DNA of 31,983 nucleotides. It comes from a virus. Below the pieces are notes generated by a model. It ran no database searches and was not told the origin of the DNA. It saw only the letters and a list, made by a program, of their open reading frames with translations. The DNA lies in the IMG/VR virus record IMGVR_UViG_3300027770_003655, positions 1-31,983 of that record; one strand, written 5' to 3'. Position numbers and translations under genes: made by a program. Shown in pieces: positions 1 through 8,970 of the stretch (position 1 is the stretch's first letter; each line of letters starts with the position of its first letter).

Positions 1-2008
1 ATGATTCATCTTCCATAAGCAATCTACGAAGATTAGTACCACCACTCATAAGATGGATTTTTTGATTGACAATATCTTGAAGCCATTGTTCTTTTGCTGC
101 TTCATAAACTTGTTGAGAAACCACCAAATTAGATAATCTATTTTTGAATATTTCTGATAAGTAAGGAATATCTCCATGAGTTCTTGCATACATTTCAGAA
201 GGATTCAATAAATAAGCTTCTTCTTTAGTTACTTCTGGATTCATTAATTCAGATGGAGTTGTCATTACGTCTCCTACTGCCAGATAATGCAAAGCATGAG
301 CTATTTCGTGTCTTCTTGTTCCTTCTGTAAATTTGGTATGTGCAATACCTAAATTTTCAGCTAACTGCTTGTGATGCTCTAAAGAATCATAAGTATCAGT
401 TCTGATGACAATTGCAGGTAAAAAGCCTTCAGATTTTGTTGGGAAACGAGGAACAAATAATCCTCTCCAATTACCATCGACAAAATCAATACCGTTAATT
501 TGCAATTTATTAATTTTATTTTCTTTTAAAAACCTTCTTAAATGATTACCATCAAATTCCAAGATTATTAATTTCTTTGCATAGTTTTCCAAATTTTCTT
601 TTGAGACAGTAGTGAATTGTCTTTCTTGTTCCATTCTGTCTGCATAACTTTGTTGAAAATTTGTAAATATTTGATTAGCAGAATTTTGTATTTCAAGTTC
701 TCTTTTTTGAGTGTCTGTCATTCTTGGAGAAACATATTTTCTATCAACCTTGGGGTCATAATCTTGATTCCAAGTTTTTTCAAAAGGATCAATTTTATGA
801 ATAACACCATCCTTGGTAGCTTTATCTATTACATCTAATCCATCTGCTAAAATTACATTTTGAGCTTGTATGCTTTTTTGCTTCAATGCTTGTAAATTTG
901 GGAGCAATCTTGTAGCAGCTGGTTTAAAATCACTTAACTTTTCTGGGAATTGTTCAAGATATTTCAGCATAGTTTCGACAGTAGAAAAACCATTGAATAA
1001 CCATATATCTCTTATATTCAACCCACGTTCTTCACAATCTAATTTAAAGTCTCTGTTTTGTCTTAATTTTTCAAATTGAGATTCGGTGATTGTGTATTGG
1101 TTAGCATAATTACATATAATTTTTGAAAATTCATCTATGTAATATCTTTGATTTGTTTGTTCTATACATATAAATAAGAATGTTTCAATTTGATTATCAG
1201 TGTCAGTAAATAAAAATATATCTTTTACAAGTGATTCATTAAATACGCCAATCATTTCAGAAATAAGAGACATAAATTTATCTGGAGTCAATCCGCTTCT
1301 TGAATATGCTTTAAAAAATTGACCAAGTTCATATTGTCTTTCATTACTTATTTCAGCAGTTTGCAAGTATCTCAATATGCCTTGGTGAGATTGAAATAAT
1401 CTTAATACTGGTTCGCCTTCTGATGCTTTTTCAATAAGTTCTTTTCTGTCTTCATTGTTTGGATTTGCTCCTAATTTAACATCACCATTTCTCATCATAA
1501 ACATCATAGAAGAATCATTTATTTTTACTCCTCTGCTGTTCAAAAGATTGAGAGTCTTATATCCAATTGACAAAATACCTTTCATTTGCTCATTCATAGA
1601 TTCTTCAGAAGAACCCTCATTGCCAATTTCAACATCACCAGCTTGAAATCTTTTTAATAATTCAGTGATTTTTCCAAGGTAATCTAAAATAAGAAATGTT
1701 TCAGAATCTGCGGAACCAATCTTTTTCAAGTGGTTGTCTACAAACTTAACAATATTTCTTCCAAAAAACTTTAAGTCATCTTTGTAAGAGTTTATATTTT
1801 TTTCAGCCATTTTCAAATAATTAATTTGAGTAGCATACTTTACAAGCTGCGCCATTGTAAAAACAGTAGGCATTTTATTTGGATCATTGAAGTCAGCCTT
1901 TTTTAATGTTTCTTTAAATGAACCTAACCATTCAAATTTGGGAGAGGATAAAACATCCCATGCGTCAGCTGCTTCAACTATTTTTTTAGATCGTTTGTAG
2001 TTCCACAT
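1..2008 (-). CDS. Zincin-like metallopeptidase-domain protein (3' end cut by window edge)
   Basis: One uninterrupted reading frame of 669 codons runs from an ATG at 2008 off the left edge, so the C-terminus is missing. The first ~500 residues are charged, Asn/Lys/Glu-rich and probably helical; I recognise no family there. Near the visible end is HEIAH (residues 567-571, bases 296-310), a zincin HExxH motif. It is followed 34 residues later by NPSEMYAR, whose Glu605 could be the third zinc ligand, an arrangement seen in metallopeptidase domains of phage polyvalent and toxin-like proteins. It is therefore probably a zinc peptidase, perhaps a virion-carried or host-directed effector; that role is inference. 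The frame is closed upstream by TAG and no earlier ATG exists. No good Shine-Dalgarno precedes the start. It is divergent from the head genes. Confidence 0.8.
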   Translation of the reverse strand, partial: MWNYKRSKKIVEAADAWDVLSSPKFEWLGSFKETLKKADFNDPNKMPTVFTMAQLVKYATQINYLKMAEKNINSYKDDLKFFGRNIVKFVDNHLKKIGSADSETFLILDYLGKITELLKRFQAGDVEIGNEGSSEESMNEQMKGILSIGYKTLNLLNSRGVKINDSSMMFMMRNGDVKLGANPNNEDRKELIEKASEGEPVLRLFQSHQGILRYLQTAEISNERQYELGQFFKAYSRSGLTPDKFMSLISEMIGVFNESLVKDIFLFTDTDNQIETFLFICIEQTNQRYYIDEFSKIICNYANQYTITESQFEKLRQNRDFKLDCEERGLNIRDIWLFNGFSTVETMLKYLEQFPEKLSDFKPAATRLLPNLQALKQKSIQAQNVILADGLDVIDKATKDGVIHKIDPFEKTWNQDYDPKVDRKYVSPRMTDTQKRELEIQNSANQIFTNFQQSYADRMEQERQFTTVSKENLENYAKKLIILEFDGNHLRRFLKENKINKLQINGIDFVDGNWRGLFVPRFPTKSEGFLPAIVIRTDTYDSLEHHKQLAENLGIAHTKFTEGTRRHEIAHALHYLAVGDVMTTPSELMNPEVTKEEAYLLNPSEMYARTHGDIPYLSEIFKNRLSNLVVSQQVYEAAKEQWLQDIVNQKIHLMSGGTNLRRLLMEDES

Positions 2009-2157
2009 AATACTTATTATGTTTTGTAAAAGAAGTAAAAAATCCTATGGAATAATTTTTACAAATGTTTGTATTATACTTATATGTTCCAAGAAAAACC
2101 TTAAGACACGCTACAGCTATGTCTTTGGGTTTATTTTCTTTTAAGGGGAGAATCACT
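2009..2157. promoter_or_regulatory. Divergent intergenic region with inverted repeat
   Basis: This gap lies between the leftward metallopeptidase gene and the rightward head block. It holds the inverted repeat TACAAA-tg-TTTGTA (2060-2073), followed at once by TATACT (2075-2080), a plausible -10 for the rightward genes with no clear -35. A strong ribosome site, AAGGGGAG (2143-2150), lies 7 bases before the GTG at 2158. Promoter and operator roles are inferred from sequence only. Confidence 0.35.
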
Positions 2158-2871
2158 GTGGTTGAAAAAAATACATCCGATGACATGATTTATAATTGGC
2201 GCAACGAGTTGCGCTCAAATAAAGATGGCGTAGTTGTTGTGGCCAGTTCCCAAGCAGCACAGTATAAGGCTCAGGGCTACAATAAATCAGAAGTGGTTGA
2301 GCTTCTTGCAGCAGATCAATACGATATTGATCTTGCAAAGAGAGTAGCTTCTAAGTTGTTTGATTCACCAACTACTGCAATTAAGGAAACTATTCAAGTT
2401 GCCGTAGTTCCAACAAAATATGATGATTGTGTTCCAGTGATTGAAAAATCCTTGGAAAAATACAGTGCAAAAGAATTTGTCAAGAAACTTTGCACAGGAT
2501 CTCATTCTATTGTAAAAACAGACGATAAGGGTATTCAGACATGGCTTAGAGCTGCTGAATTAGCTAAAATAAACTCTAACGGTAGAGTCAATTTGCATGC
2601 AGCATTGAAGCCTTGGGTAGAAGAAGCATTATTAAATTCTGTATTAGTTGCTGAATCTGAAAAACCAGAAGTTAAAACAGCTTCAAAGAATAAATATGTT
2701 GTTAGCAACAGAAAAGGTACTGTTGAAGTTGACCTTTTAAATGCAACATCTACTGGCGAAAAATTTACAAAAGGGAACTATGCTGACTTTGGCTTAGCTG
2801 ATGAATATATGGTTGGTGCTGCTAATTCAGTTTCTCCTTACCAAAGATTAAAAAGAGCATTGAAAGACTAA
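2158..2871 (+). CDS. Hypothetical protein at the head of the morphogenesis block
   Basis: A 237-residue protein of no family I recognise. The frame stays open back to an ATG at 2065, but AAGGGGAG sits 7 bases before the GTG at 2158 and the upstream residues look non-coding, so GTG is chosen. It is mixed alpha/beta, with a Val/Ala-rich early segment (residues 24-37) and a conserved-looking stretch YNKSEVVELLAADQYDIDLA around residues 41-60. It carries the tetrapeptide KTAS at 173-176, a motif that recurs in two other large proteins of the block. It is the first gene after the divergent gap and is closed by a strong terminator, so it may be transcribed as its own unit. A virion or assembly role is possible but unproven. 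Confidence 0.75.
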   Translation: MVEKNTSDDMIYNWRNELRSNKDGVVVVASSQAAQYKAQGYNKSEVVELLAADQYDIDLAKRVASKLFDSPTTAIKETIQVAVVPTKYDDCVPVIEKSLEKYSAKEFVKKLCTGSHSIVKTDDKGIQTWLRAAELAKINSNGRVNLHAALKPWVEEALLNSVLVAESEKPEVKTASKNKYVVSNRKGTVEVDLLNATSTGEKFTKGNYADFGLADEYMVGAANSVSPYQRLKRALKD

Positions 2872-2890
2872 TCAATAAAAACTTCAAAAT

Positions 2891-2922
2891 AAACAAGCCG
2901 CTTTATGCGGCTTGTTTTGCTT
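2891..2922 (+). terminator. Rho-independent terminator
   Basis: A perfect 11-bp stem (2891-2901 with 2907-2917) with the GC-rich core caagccgc/gcggcttg, loop TTTAT, and a T-rich tail. It lies 20 bases after the stop at 2871 and just before the terminase genes. Confidence 0.85.
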
Positions 2923-2938
2923 TTGTATAAAATTTACT

Positions 2939-3625
2939 ATGTCAGATAAAAATGAAGAGATTGTTGATGCAATTGTTCCCGCATCAGAAAAAGTAATAAT
3001 TGGACCTTCTAAGTTATTCAGAGAATTAAAGGAAACAGATAAACCTTATCATCCTTTGCCTCCTGATAATATGAATGACATTTCTTATCCACAATTTTTA
3101 GAACCAAGATGTTCCATTTGTTCTTCGCCTTTTAGAGATTTAGCAGAACACGTATTTCTTGAAAGTGGTAAGAAGCCCCAGTCTGTTATTCAATTTTTTG
3201 CTCATTATTTTGATGCAAAACTTAACTGGATGCAGATTAACACACATATGGAGCAGCATTGTGACTTCAAAAAAATATCAACATCTGGTTTAAAAAACTA
3301 TGAGCAAAGAGAAGAATTAATAGCTCCTTGGATTTTTAGAGAAAATCAATTAGCATTAATAGCTCTTCTTGTTGAGCTTGATGATGTAAGAGGCATGGAT
3401 TGTTCTAAAAATAACGACCTCAAACTTAAAAGAGCTGCAATGGTAGAAAAACTAATAAGCAAAATCTTATATGTCAAAGAACAAAGAGATAATCAAGGAG
3501 TTTTTGCTATCAATATTTTTGAAATTCTTGTTAAATTGCATGAACAAATGGAAAATGAAGGCGATAAGAAAATTATAAGAGATGAAATGCAATTCTTAAG
3601 ACAAAAAATACAAGCTGAGAATTAA
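2939..3625 (+). CDS. Putative terminase small subunit
   Basis: A 228-residue protein that ends in a TAATG overlap with the large terminase gene, the usual place for a small terminase subunit. A zinc-site-like set of ligands is visible: CSIC (Cys58, Cys61) and HMEQHC (His103, His107, Cys108). Between them lies a helical segment (SGKKPQSVIQFFAHYF) that resembles a DNA-binding helix-turn-helix. The C-terminal half is helical and charged, as expected for an oligomerising subunit. Expected role: recognise the viral DNA and present it to the motor. The call rests on position and architecture, not on recognised family identity. ATG 2939 is preferred to the TTG at 2912, which falls inside the terminator stem. 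Confidence 0.6.
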   Translation: MSDKNEEIVDAIVPASEKVIIGPSKLFRELKETDKPYHPLPPDNMNDISYPQFLEPRCSICSSPFRDLAEHVFLESGKKPQSVIQFFAHYFDAKLNWMQINTHMEQHCDFKKISTSGLKNYEQREELIAPWIFRENQLALIALLVELDDVRGMDCSKNNDLKLKRAAMVEKLISKILYVKEQRDNQGVFAINIFEILVKLHEQMENEGDKKIIRDEMQFLRQKIQAEN

Positions 3626-5742
3626 TGAGAAAACCTAACCCTCAAAAAACTCAGCAGAATGATGCAAAATCTCAACTTCTTCAACAAGCATCTGAAGTTG
3701 AAAAGTTTTTTAAAGAATCAGAATATGCTGAAGAGTTTTCTGATGATATTGTTCCTGCAACAAGATCAGAAGTAATCCCCCCTCATCCACCTGAAAAATC
3801 AAGATTCAATCCAGATAGAATTGTTGATATAATTACTTTCATAGAACACCCTTATTTTTGTAATCTTAAACCTTATCCTTGGCAAAAACTTATTCTTAAA
3901 TGTTTTTATATGGGACAAGAAGGAAATACAAATCTTGTAATCAATGAAAAAAAAGAAGAAAGTGGATGTAATGGTTGTGTTTGGAACTATGTCAAAGAGA
4001 ATGAAGATCTATTCTACAAAACAAGAAAAAGCCAAAAACAAATCAAAACTACGTTTTCAGTAGTAAACTCTCCATGCTTAACTTGTACTCGTTTAGATGA
4101 TGAAGTAAGAATAGAAAGATACGAAGCTGCAAAAGAAGAAGCTACAAATCCAGATGCTGAAAGACAAGTTGAAGAATTGTCGCAAAGAGCAGTACTTGAT
4201 AATTTTGAAACAGAAAATGATCTTTTATACTCTGATGAATTTGATCCCAAATTAAGAGTTCAAGTAAAAGAAAAAAGCTCAAAAAGATACAAATTTCAAG
4301 AATTAGTTTTAGTGCTTGGTAGACGTTCAGGAAAATCATTCTTAGTGTCTGCTATGGCACTTTATGAGCTTTATAGACTTATTTCTATGGGACATCCACA
4401 AGCAAGATATGGCTTGATGGAATTTGATGAAATAGTTTTATTGAATGTAGCTCGAAATGAAGAACAGGCAAAGAAAGCTATCTTTTCCAAAATCAAACAA
4501 ACAGTTTTAGCTTCTCCATTCTTTCAACCATATATTGGAAAAGACACTGAACTTGAAATGCGATTTTACACTGAAAATGATGTGAAAGAAAATGAAAGAA
4601 GAGCGTCAAGAAGTTTAAATCCTTTTGCTGGATCTTTGGTTTTAAGATGTGGTTCAAGTAATGCTTCAGGTCTTGTTGGTCTTACTTGTTGGTGTATTAT
4701 CATGGACGAAGTTGCAGCTATGGCAGGAGACAATCCTGATTCTGGTGTTGACTATGCTCTTTATGATGATTTGAAACCTTCTTTAGCTACATTTGGCAAA
4801 GATGGAAAAATGATGATGCTTTCCAACCCTAAAGGGCCTCTTGGATTGCTTTATGATTTGCATGAAAACAGATTAGACGATCCAGCAACTCTTGTTATGA
4901 GATTGCCAACTTGGTTAACTAATCCAAATATTGACAAAGCTTGGTTGGATGATCAAAAAAAGAAAAACCCAGTTGAATTTACAATGCAGTATGGTGCAGA
5001 ATTTGGCGCTGCGTCATCAGATCCTATGTTTGACCAAGACTCAATAAGAAGAATGTTTTCATCTATGAGAATGGTGCCAAGATCAGAGTTTGCCCAGCCT
5101 CATATTGATTATTATTGCCATTTAGATCCAGCAAGAACTTCGGATTACTATGCATTGGCTATTTCACATACAGAAGAAATATATGGTTCAGTAGGGCCTG
5201 ATTTCAAGCCACTTAAAAGAGTAGTCATTGACCACATTCATTTTTGGAATCCTCAAACTAAAAATCAACCTATCTCTGAAAGAGAAGTTGAAAATTACGT
5301 TATTGACTTGCACAAAAGATTTAGATTTAAACAAGTTAGTATTGATCAATGGAATTCACAATCTTCTGTTATCACTCTTCAAAGTAGAGGAGTTCCAATT
5401 ATTGAAAGACAGTTTAATAAAGAATACAAAGAAAAGATTTACACAGAACTTACTCAGCTAATAAGAGAAGATAGAATTGATATATACGATCTTTCAAGTG
5501 GTGCTTATTTAGATACGCAAAATAATAAACATAATCTCAATGAAGTAGAAGAAGCCAAAACTCAATTTTTGTTTTTACAAAAGAAATGGAAAGGTAAAAG
5601 ATATATTATAGAAGCTTTGTCTGGATATAAAGATGATATCTGCGATGCTGTGGCTGCAGTTTGTTACGAAGCTTTAACAAACAGAATTATTACAAGATCT
5701 CCGAGAAATAGAATGGTGAGTTTCGGTGGCAGGTACAGATAG
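3625..5742 (+). CDS. Terminase large subunit (packaging ATPase/nuclease)
   Basis: 705 residues. The ATPase domain has Walker A LGRRSGKS (231-238), Walker B IIMDE (358-362) and a coupling-motif-like MMLSNPKG (397-404). The C-terminal RNase-H-fold nuclease shows its acidic residues in CHLDPART (Asp501), VSIDQWNS (Asp574) and YKDDICDAVAA (Asp670/671, Asp674). It powers DNA translocation through the portal and cuts the concatemer. Unusually, two CxxC pairs (CNGC 115-118 and CLTC 151-154) lie in an insertion before Walker A and look like a zinc finger. Translationally coupled to the gene before it by a 1-base overlap. Confidence 0.95.
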   Translation: MRKPNPQKTQQNDAKSQLLQQASEVEKFFKESEYAEEFSDDIVPATRSEVIPPHPPEKSRFNPDRIVDIITFIEHPYFCNLKPYPWQKLILKCFYMGQEGNTNLVINEKKEESGCNGCVWNYVKENEDLFYKTRKSQKQIKTTFSVVNSPCLTCTRLDDEVRIERYEAAKEEATNPDAERQVEELSQRAVLDNFETENDLLYSDEFDPKLRVQVKEKSSKRYKFQELVLVLGRRSGKSFLVSAMALYELYRLISMGHPQARYGLMEFDEIVLLNVARNEEQAKKAIFSKIKQTVLASPFFQPYIGKDTELEMRFYTENDVKENERRASRSLNPFAGSLVLRCGSSNASGLVGLTCWCIIMDEVAAMAGDNPDSGVDYALYDDLKPSLATFGKDGKMMMLSNPKGPLGLLYDLHENRLDDPATLVMRLPTWLTNPNIDKAWLDDQKKKNPVEFTMQYGAEFGAASSDPMFDQDSIRRMFSSMRMVPRSEFAQPHIDYYCHLDPARTSDYYALAISHTEEIYGSVGPDFKPLKRVVIDHIHFWNPQTKNQPISEREVENYVIDLHKRFRFKQVSIDQWNSQSSVITLQSRGVPIIERQFNKEYKEKIYTELTQLIREDRIDIYDLSSGAYLDTQNNKHNLNEVEEAKTQFLFLQKKWKGKRYIIEALSGYKDDICDAVAAVCYEALTNRIITRSPRNRMVSFGGRYR

Positions 5743-5765
5743 AGATAATTTTATAATAAACAAAT

Positions 5766-6791
5766 ATGTCTTCAAAAAATATCAAAACAGCTCAATTTGG
5801 TGGTGTAGGTGGTGGCGGAAACGGATCACCTTTCTCACCAGGAAAAAGTCCTATTGGATCAGGTGGAAAAAATCCAGGTGGCTATGAAGTTAATTCTGAC
5901 TGGGATGAAAATCTGACACTTGAAAAAATGTTGACAAAAACTCATGAAGACATGGATGTTTCAGACAGGAACATGGAATCAAGACTTACACCTCAACATA
6001 AGTTTTTTGAAGAAAATAAAGCCTATGTTTTAACTCGAGAAGAAAGATTAAAAGAAAAATTTAGAGCTGAATTACATGCTTATAAAAAATCTTTAGAAGA
6101 ACATGCAGACAGTTTGCATAAGAATTCAGTCAAATATATTCAAGATCATTACAAGCTTACCGATAATGATTTGCAAACTATGGAACAAAGATTGCATCAA
6201 AGAAGGCATTTTGATGATTCTAAGAAAAGAGAATTTAAATACGAAGACCAAGTTCCAGATCAAATAAAAGCAGAAAGAACTCACTCAATATTGTCTGATA
6301 GACAATTAAATCGTATTGCTACTATTGTCATGAGAGATAAATTAACTCAAGAAAATGATGAAGATGTAGAACAAAGAAATATTTTTGATATAAAAAGATT
6401 TGAATACGCTCCAATAGGAAGAACACCTATACTTACTCATGGAGATGAATTGCATCAATATTTTGAAGATATGTTGCATGAGTACACACCAGAATCAAAT
6501 GGAGCTATGGAAGTTGGAGATCTTATAACAGATGAAACCAATCCTGATTATGAAGCAAATTTTCATCCAAGAAATGAAATAGCCAATGAATTTAATGACG
6601 AATTAAAAGAAATTAATGTTTTTCAAACATTAGAAGATAATTTGCATAATAAGAAAATGCCTGATAATCAATTTGACAGAAATAACATGTCGTCTGATAA
6701 AGAAAAATACGGTAATGAAGACATGGGTGTTGAAACTGTTTACGAAGGATCTGCTTGGTTTGGATCTCATACACCAGCATCATTTGGATAA
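5766..6791 (+). CDS. Hypothetical charged protein downstream of terminase
   Basis: 341 residues, family not recognised. The first ~45 residues are Gly/Ser/Pro-rich and probably disordered (several GG runs). The rest is very hydrophilic, rich in Glu, Asp, Lys, His and Asn, with long predicted helices around residues 85-150. No membrane segment, signal peptide or catalytic motif is seen. It starts 24 bases after the terminase stop on the same strand, so it is probably co-transcribed with it. A structural or assembly role is the natural guess from position, with no direct support. Confidence 0.7.
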   Translation: MSSKNIKTAQFGGVGGGGNGSPFSPGKSPIGSGGKNPGGYEVNSDWDENLTLEKMLTKTHEDMDVSDRNMESRLTPQHKFFEENKAYVLTREERLKEKFRAELHAYKKSLEEHADSLHKNSVKYIQDHYKLTDNDLQTMEQRLHQRRHFDDSKKREFKYEDQVPDQIKAERTHSILSDRQLNRIATIVMRDKLTQENDEDVEQRNIFDIKRFEYAPIGRTPILTHGDELHQYFEDMLHEYTPESNGAMEVGDLITDETNPDYEANFHPRNEIANEFNDELKEINVFQTLEDNLHNKKMPDNQFDRNNMSSDKEKYGNEDMGVETVYEGSAWFGSHTPASFG

Positions 6792-6807
6792 TTTGTAAAA
6801 TAATCAT

Positions 6808-7932
6808 ATGATGTATGATTATTTAGTAATTGGCGCTGGTTTATTTGGATCTATTTTTGCATATGAAGCAAATAAATTAGGCAAAAGTGTATTAGTAATA
6901 GAGAAAAGAAATCATATTGGTGGAAATTGTTACACCGAAGAATATGAAGACTATCATATACACACTTACGGTCCACATATTTTTCACACATCCCAAAAAT
7001 ATATATGGGACTATATAAATCAATTTACAGAATTTAATAATTATTCTCACAGAATAAAGTCTAACTATCAAGGCAAACTTTATTCCATGCCTATTAATTT
7101 AATGACTTTGCATCAAGTTTGGCCTGAAATTATTACACCAGAAGATGCTAAAAAGAAAATAGAATCCGAAATTATTCCTTGTGAAAATCCTAAAAACTTA
7201 GAAGAACATATCTTAAGTATGGTTGGCCCCACTTTGTATCAATACTTCATTCATGGATATACAAAGAAACAATGGGGAACAGATCCTAAAAATCTACCAG
7301 CTTCTATTATTAAAAGATTACCCATAAGATATAACTTTAAAGATCGATGGTTTCACGATCATGATATTTACGAAGGTATTCCTGTTAATGGATATACTCC
7401 TATTTTCCACAAGCTTTTAGAAGGCATAGAAACCTTCACTAATATTGATTATTTTGCAGATAGATCGTATTGGGATTCAAAAGCTCATAAAGTTGTTTTT
7501 TCAGGCCAAATTCAACAGTATTTTGAATATATGTTTGGCGATTTAGAATACAGAACATTAGAATTTAACAATTACAAAATACCCAATTCTGATTTTCAAG
7601 GATGTTCAATTGTTAATTATCCTGATCCTGAAACAAGATGGACAAGAATAACTCAACATAGACATTTTGTAAATTCAAAATCATCTAATGATTATGTAAC
7701 TTATGAATACTCAAAAGACTATGACAAAAATAATCCAGATCATATTCCTTACTATCCTGTAAACACGGATAAAAATAATGAAATTTACAGAAAATACAAA
7801 GAATATTTAGAAAACAATCATTCAAATATTATTGTTGGTGGAAGATTAGCTAATTACAGATATTACGATATGGATATGACAATAGGTAATGCATTAGCTA
7901 CCGTAAAGAAAGAATTTGCAGGAATGTATTAA
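6808..7932 (+). CDS. glf: UDP-galactopyranose mutase
   Basis: 374 residues, the normal length for this flavoenzyme, which interconverts UDP-galactopyranose and UDP-galactofuranose, the donor for Galf-containing glycans. Visible family features are the N-terminal FAD-binding Rossmann motif GAGLFG (about residues 8-13), IEKRNHIGGNCY (about 31-42), YGPHIFHT, YTKKQWG, and the C-terminal GRLANYRYYDMD segment that closes the FAD site. The fold appears complete, so the enzyme is probably active. Two ATGs are adjacent (6808, 6811). It sits between unrecognised head-block genes, away from the sugar cassette at 24.5-32 kb, so its product may be needed late or it may have been inserted here. It probably acts in the cytoplasm. 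Confidence 0.95.
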   Translation: MMYDYLVIGAGLFGSIFAYEANKLGKSVLVIEKRNHIGGNCYTEEYEDYHIHTYGPHIFHTSQKYIWDYINQFTEFNNYSHRIKSNYQGKLYSMPINLMTLHQVWPEIITPEDAKKKIESEIIPCENPKNLEEHILSMVGPTLYQYFIHGYTKKQWGTDPKNLPASIIKRLPIRYNFKDRWFHDHDIYEGIPVNGYTPIFHKLLEGIETFTNIDYFADRSYWDSKAHKVVFSGQIQQYFEYMFGDLEYRTLEFNNYKIPNSDFQGCSIVNYPDPETRWTRITQHRHFVNSKSSNDYVTYEYSKDYDKNNPDHIPYYPVNTDKNNEIYRKYKEYLENNHSNIIVGGRLANYRYYDMDMTIGNALATVKKEFAGMY

Positions 7933-8016
7933 CTGTAATACAAAAAACATATTATGTCTGTCTCTTCAATGAACCTAAAAACAAAAAGAAGACAAATATT
8001 TTAATGGAACCACACA

Positions 8017-8469
8017 ATGCCACAAAAAATATCTTCAGAAATTAAAAATCTAATTAAAAAAGCAAAAATTTTAGATCTAATAGGCAAGTACAAAGAGTCA
8101 GATAATATTTTTGTAAAGTTATCCCAATATTACGTAGAACAATCAGTCACCAAAGTACCATCTGTTCAATATTTTGAAATGGATGATATTGCTGATGAGT
8201 ACGAAGAAAATGAAAAAAACTATCGTACCAAAAAACCTAATCTTAGAGTGCCAGAATATTTTGACTTAGGTGTTGGTGAAGATGAAGAAAACTTAGAAGG
8301 CAAACTCCATGGTCCTGATAGTGTCCCTGGTCCTGCATATATAGATCCAGGTAATCTCGCTTCAAGTCCATCTATGGCTGGAGATGTTGATTGTTTTACT
8401 TGGGAAGAAACTTATGAAAAAAATGTTGATGAAGGCAATGGATGGAAAAACAGAATTCCATTGAGATAG
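8017..8469 (+). CDS. Hypothetical protein with TPR-like N-terminal helices
   Basis: 150 residues, family not recognised. Residues 5-40 form a helical hairpin with a tetratricopeptide-like look (LDLIGKYKESDNIFVKLSQ). The remainder is acidic, with Pro/Gly-rich segments (GPDSVPGPAYIDPG) and probably extended. No strong ribosome site precedes the ATG; the 84-base gap before it contains only 16- and 13-codon reading frames. It is followed 9 bases later by the next gene. Function unknown. Confidence 0.6.
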   Translation: MPQKISSEIKNLIKKAKILDLIGKYKESDNIFVKLSQYYVEQSVTKVPSVQYFEMDDIADEYEENEKNYRTKKPNLRVPEYFDLGVGEDEENLEGKLHGPDSVPGPAYIDPGNLASSPSMAGDVDCFTWEETYEKNVDEGNGWKNRIPLR

Positions 8470-8478
8470 GAGAAAATT

Positions 8479-8970
8479 ATGCCAATTCCAATTAAACCAG
8501 TTCATTCATTAGATTTGCATGCTGAGATATTTGATTCACCCTCAATGGAAAATTTAGGTTTATCAGACATTCAAATTCAACTTTTAGGAATGAATTCTGC
8601 ACCTAAAAAAGAAGCTTCTGTAAAGTTAAGTGAAAGATATATTTCATTGCTTACTGATATTGACAAGAATATCAATGAAGTTGTCACTGCTGCAAACGCT
8701 ATTGTAAATAATAAAGATGGCAAAGTTTGCACAGTTCCAAATGAAATTTCAGACAATGAACTTTTGGCTCTTAAAACTGCAGGATTGATTAGTGGTTATG
8801 GTAGATCTGTCTCTCTAACTGACAAAGCAAAGTTAGCTTTGAGAGATTTTTATCTTAGCTCAGATGCAACAAATGAATTCAGAAAATCAAGATCAAAAGA
8901 AAAATTTGATTTAAATGAAGCAAGAACAGTTAAAGTTTCTAACACAAAATTTAGACGTGTTGCAACTTGA
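8479..8970 (+). CDS. Hypothetical protein ending at a TGA that precedes an in-frame DUF192 domain
   Basis: 163 residues with a good ribosome site (AGGAGA) 6 bases before ATG. The middle (about residues 90-125, DNELLALKTAGLISGYGRSV followed by SLTDKAKLALRDFYL) resembles a winged-helix pattern: a helix pair, a Gly turn, then a helix. That is weak evidence for nucleic-acid binding. The tail is basic (NTKFRRVAT). The stop is TGA, the only TGA among the plus-strand genes here, and the same frame continues straight into a DUF192 domain. The protein may therefore exist in short and read-through forms (see the next entry). Confidence 0.7.
   Translation: MPIPIKPVHSLDLHAEIFDSPSMENLGLSDIQIQLLGMNSAPKKEASVKLSERYISLLTDIDKNINEVVTAANAIVNNKDGKVCTVPNEISDNELLALKTAGLISGYGRSVSLTDKAKLALRDFYLSSDATNEFRKSRSKEKFDLNEARTVKVSNTKFRRVAT

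Noticed and set aside
617-1646. Three short plus-strand reading frames
   Set aside because: They lie opposite the continuous 669-codon minus-strand frame, have hydrophobic random-looking products and no ribosome sites.
2065-2157. ATG 2065 as start of the first head-block gene
   Set aside because: It overlaps the promoter-like sequence, while GTG 2158 has a strong ribosome site at correct spacing.
7954-8016. Two tiny frames (16 and 13 codons) before the 8017 gene as a leader peptide pair
   Set aside because: There is no ribosome site or conserved pattern; too short to support from sequence alone.
8968-8970. TGA reassigned to an amino acid across the genome
   Set aside because: Long frames contain TGG for Trp and no internal TGA, and the kinase-like gene ends in a TGA within an ATGA stop/start overlap, so TGA acts as a stop here.
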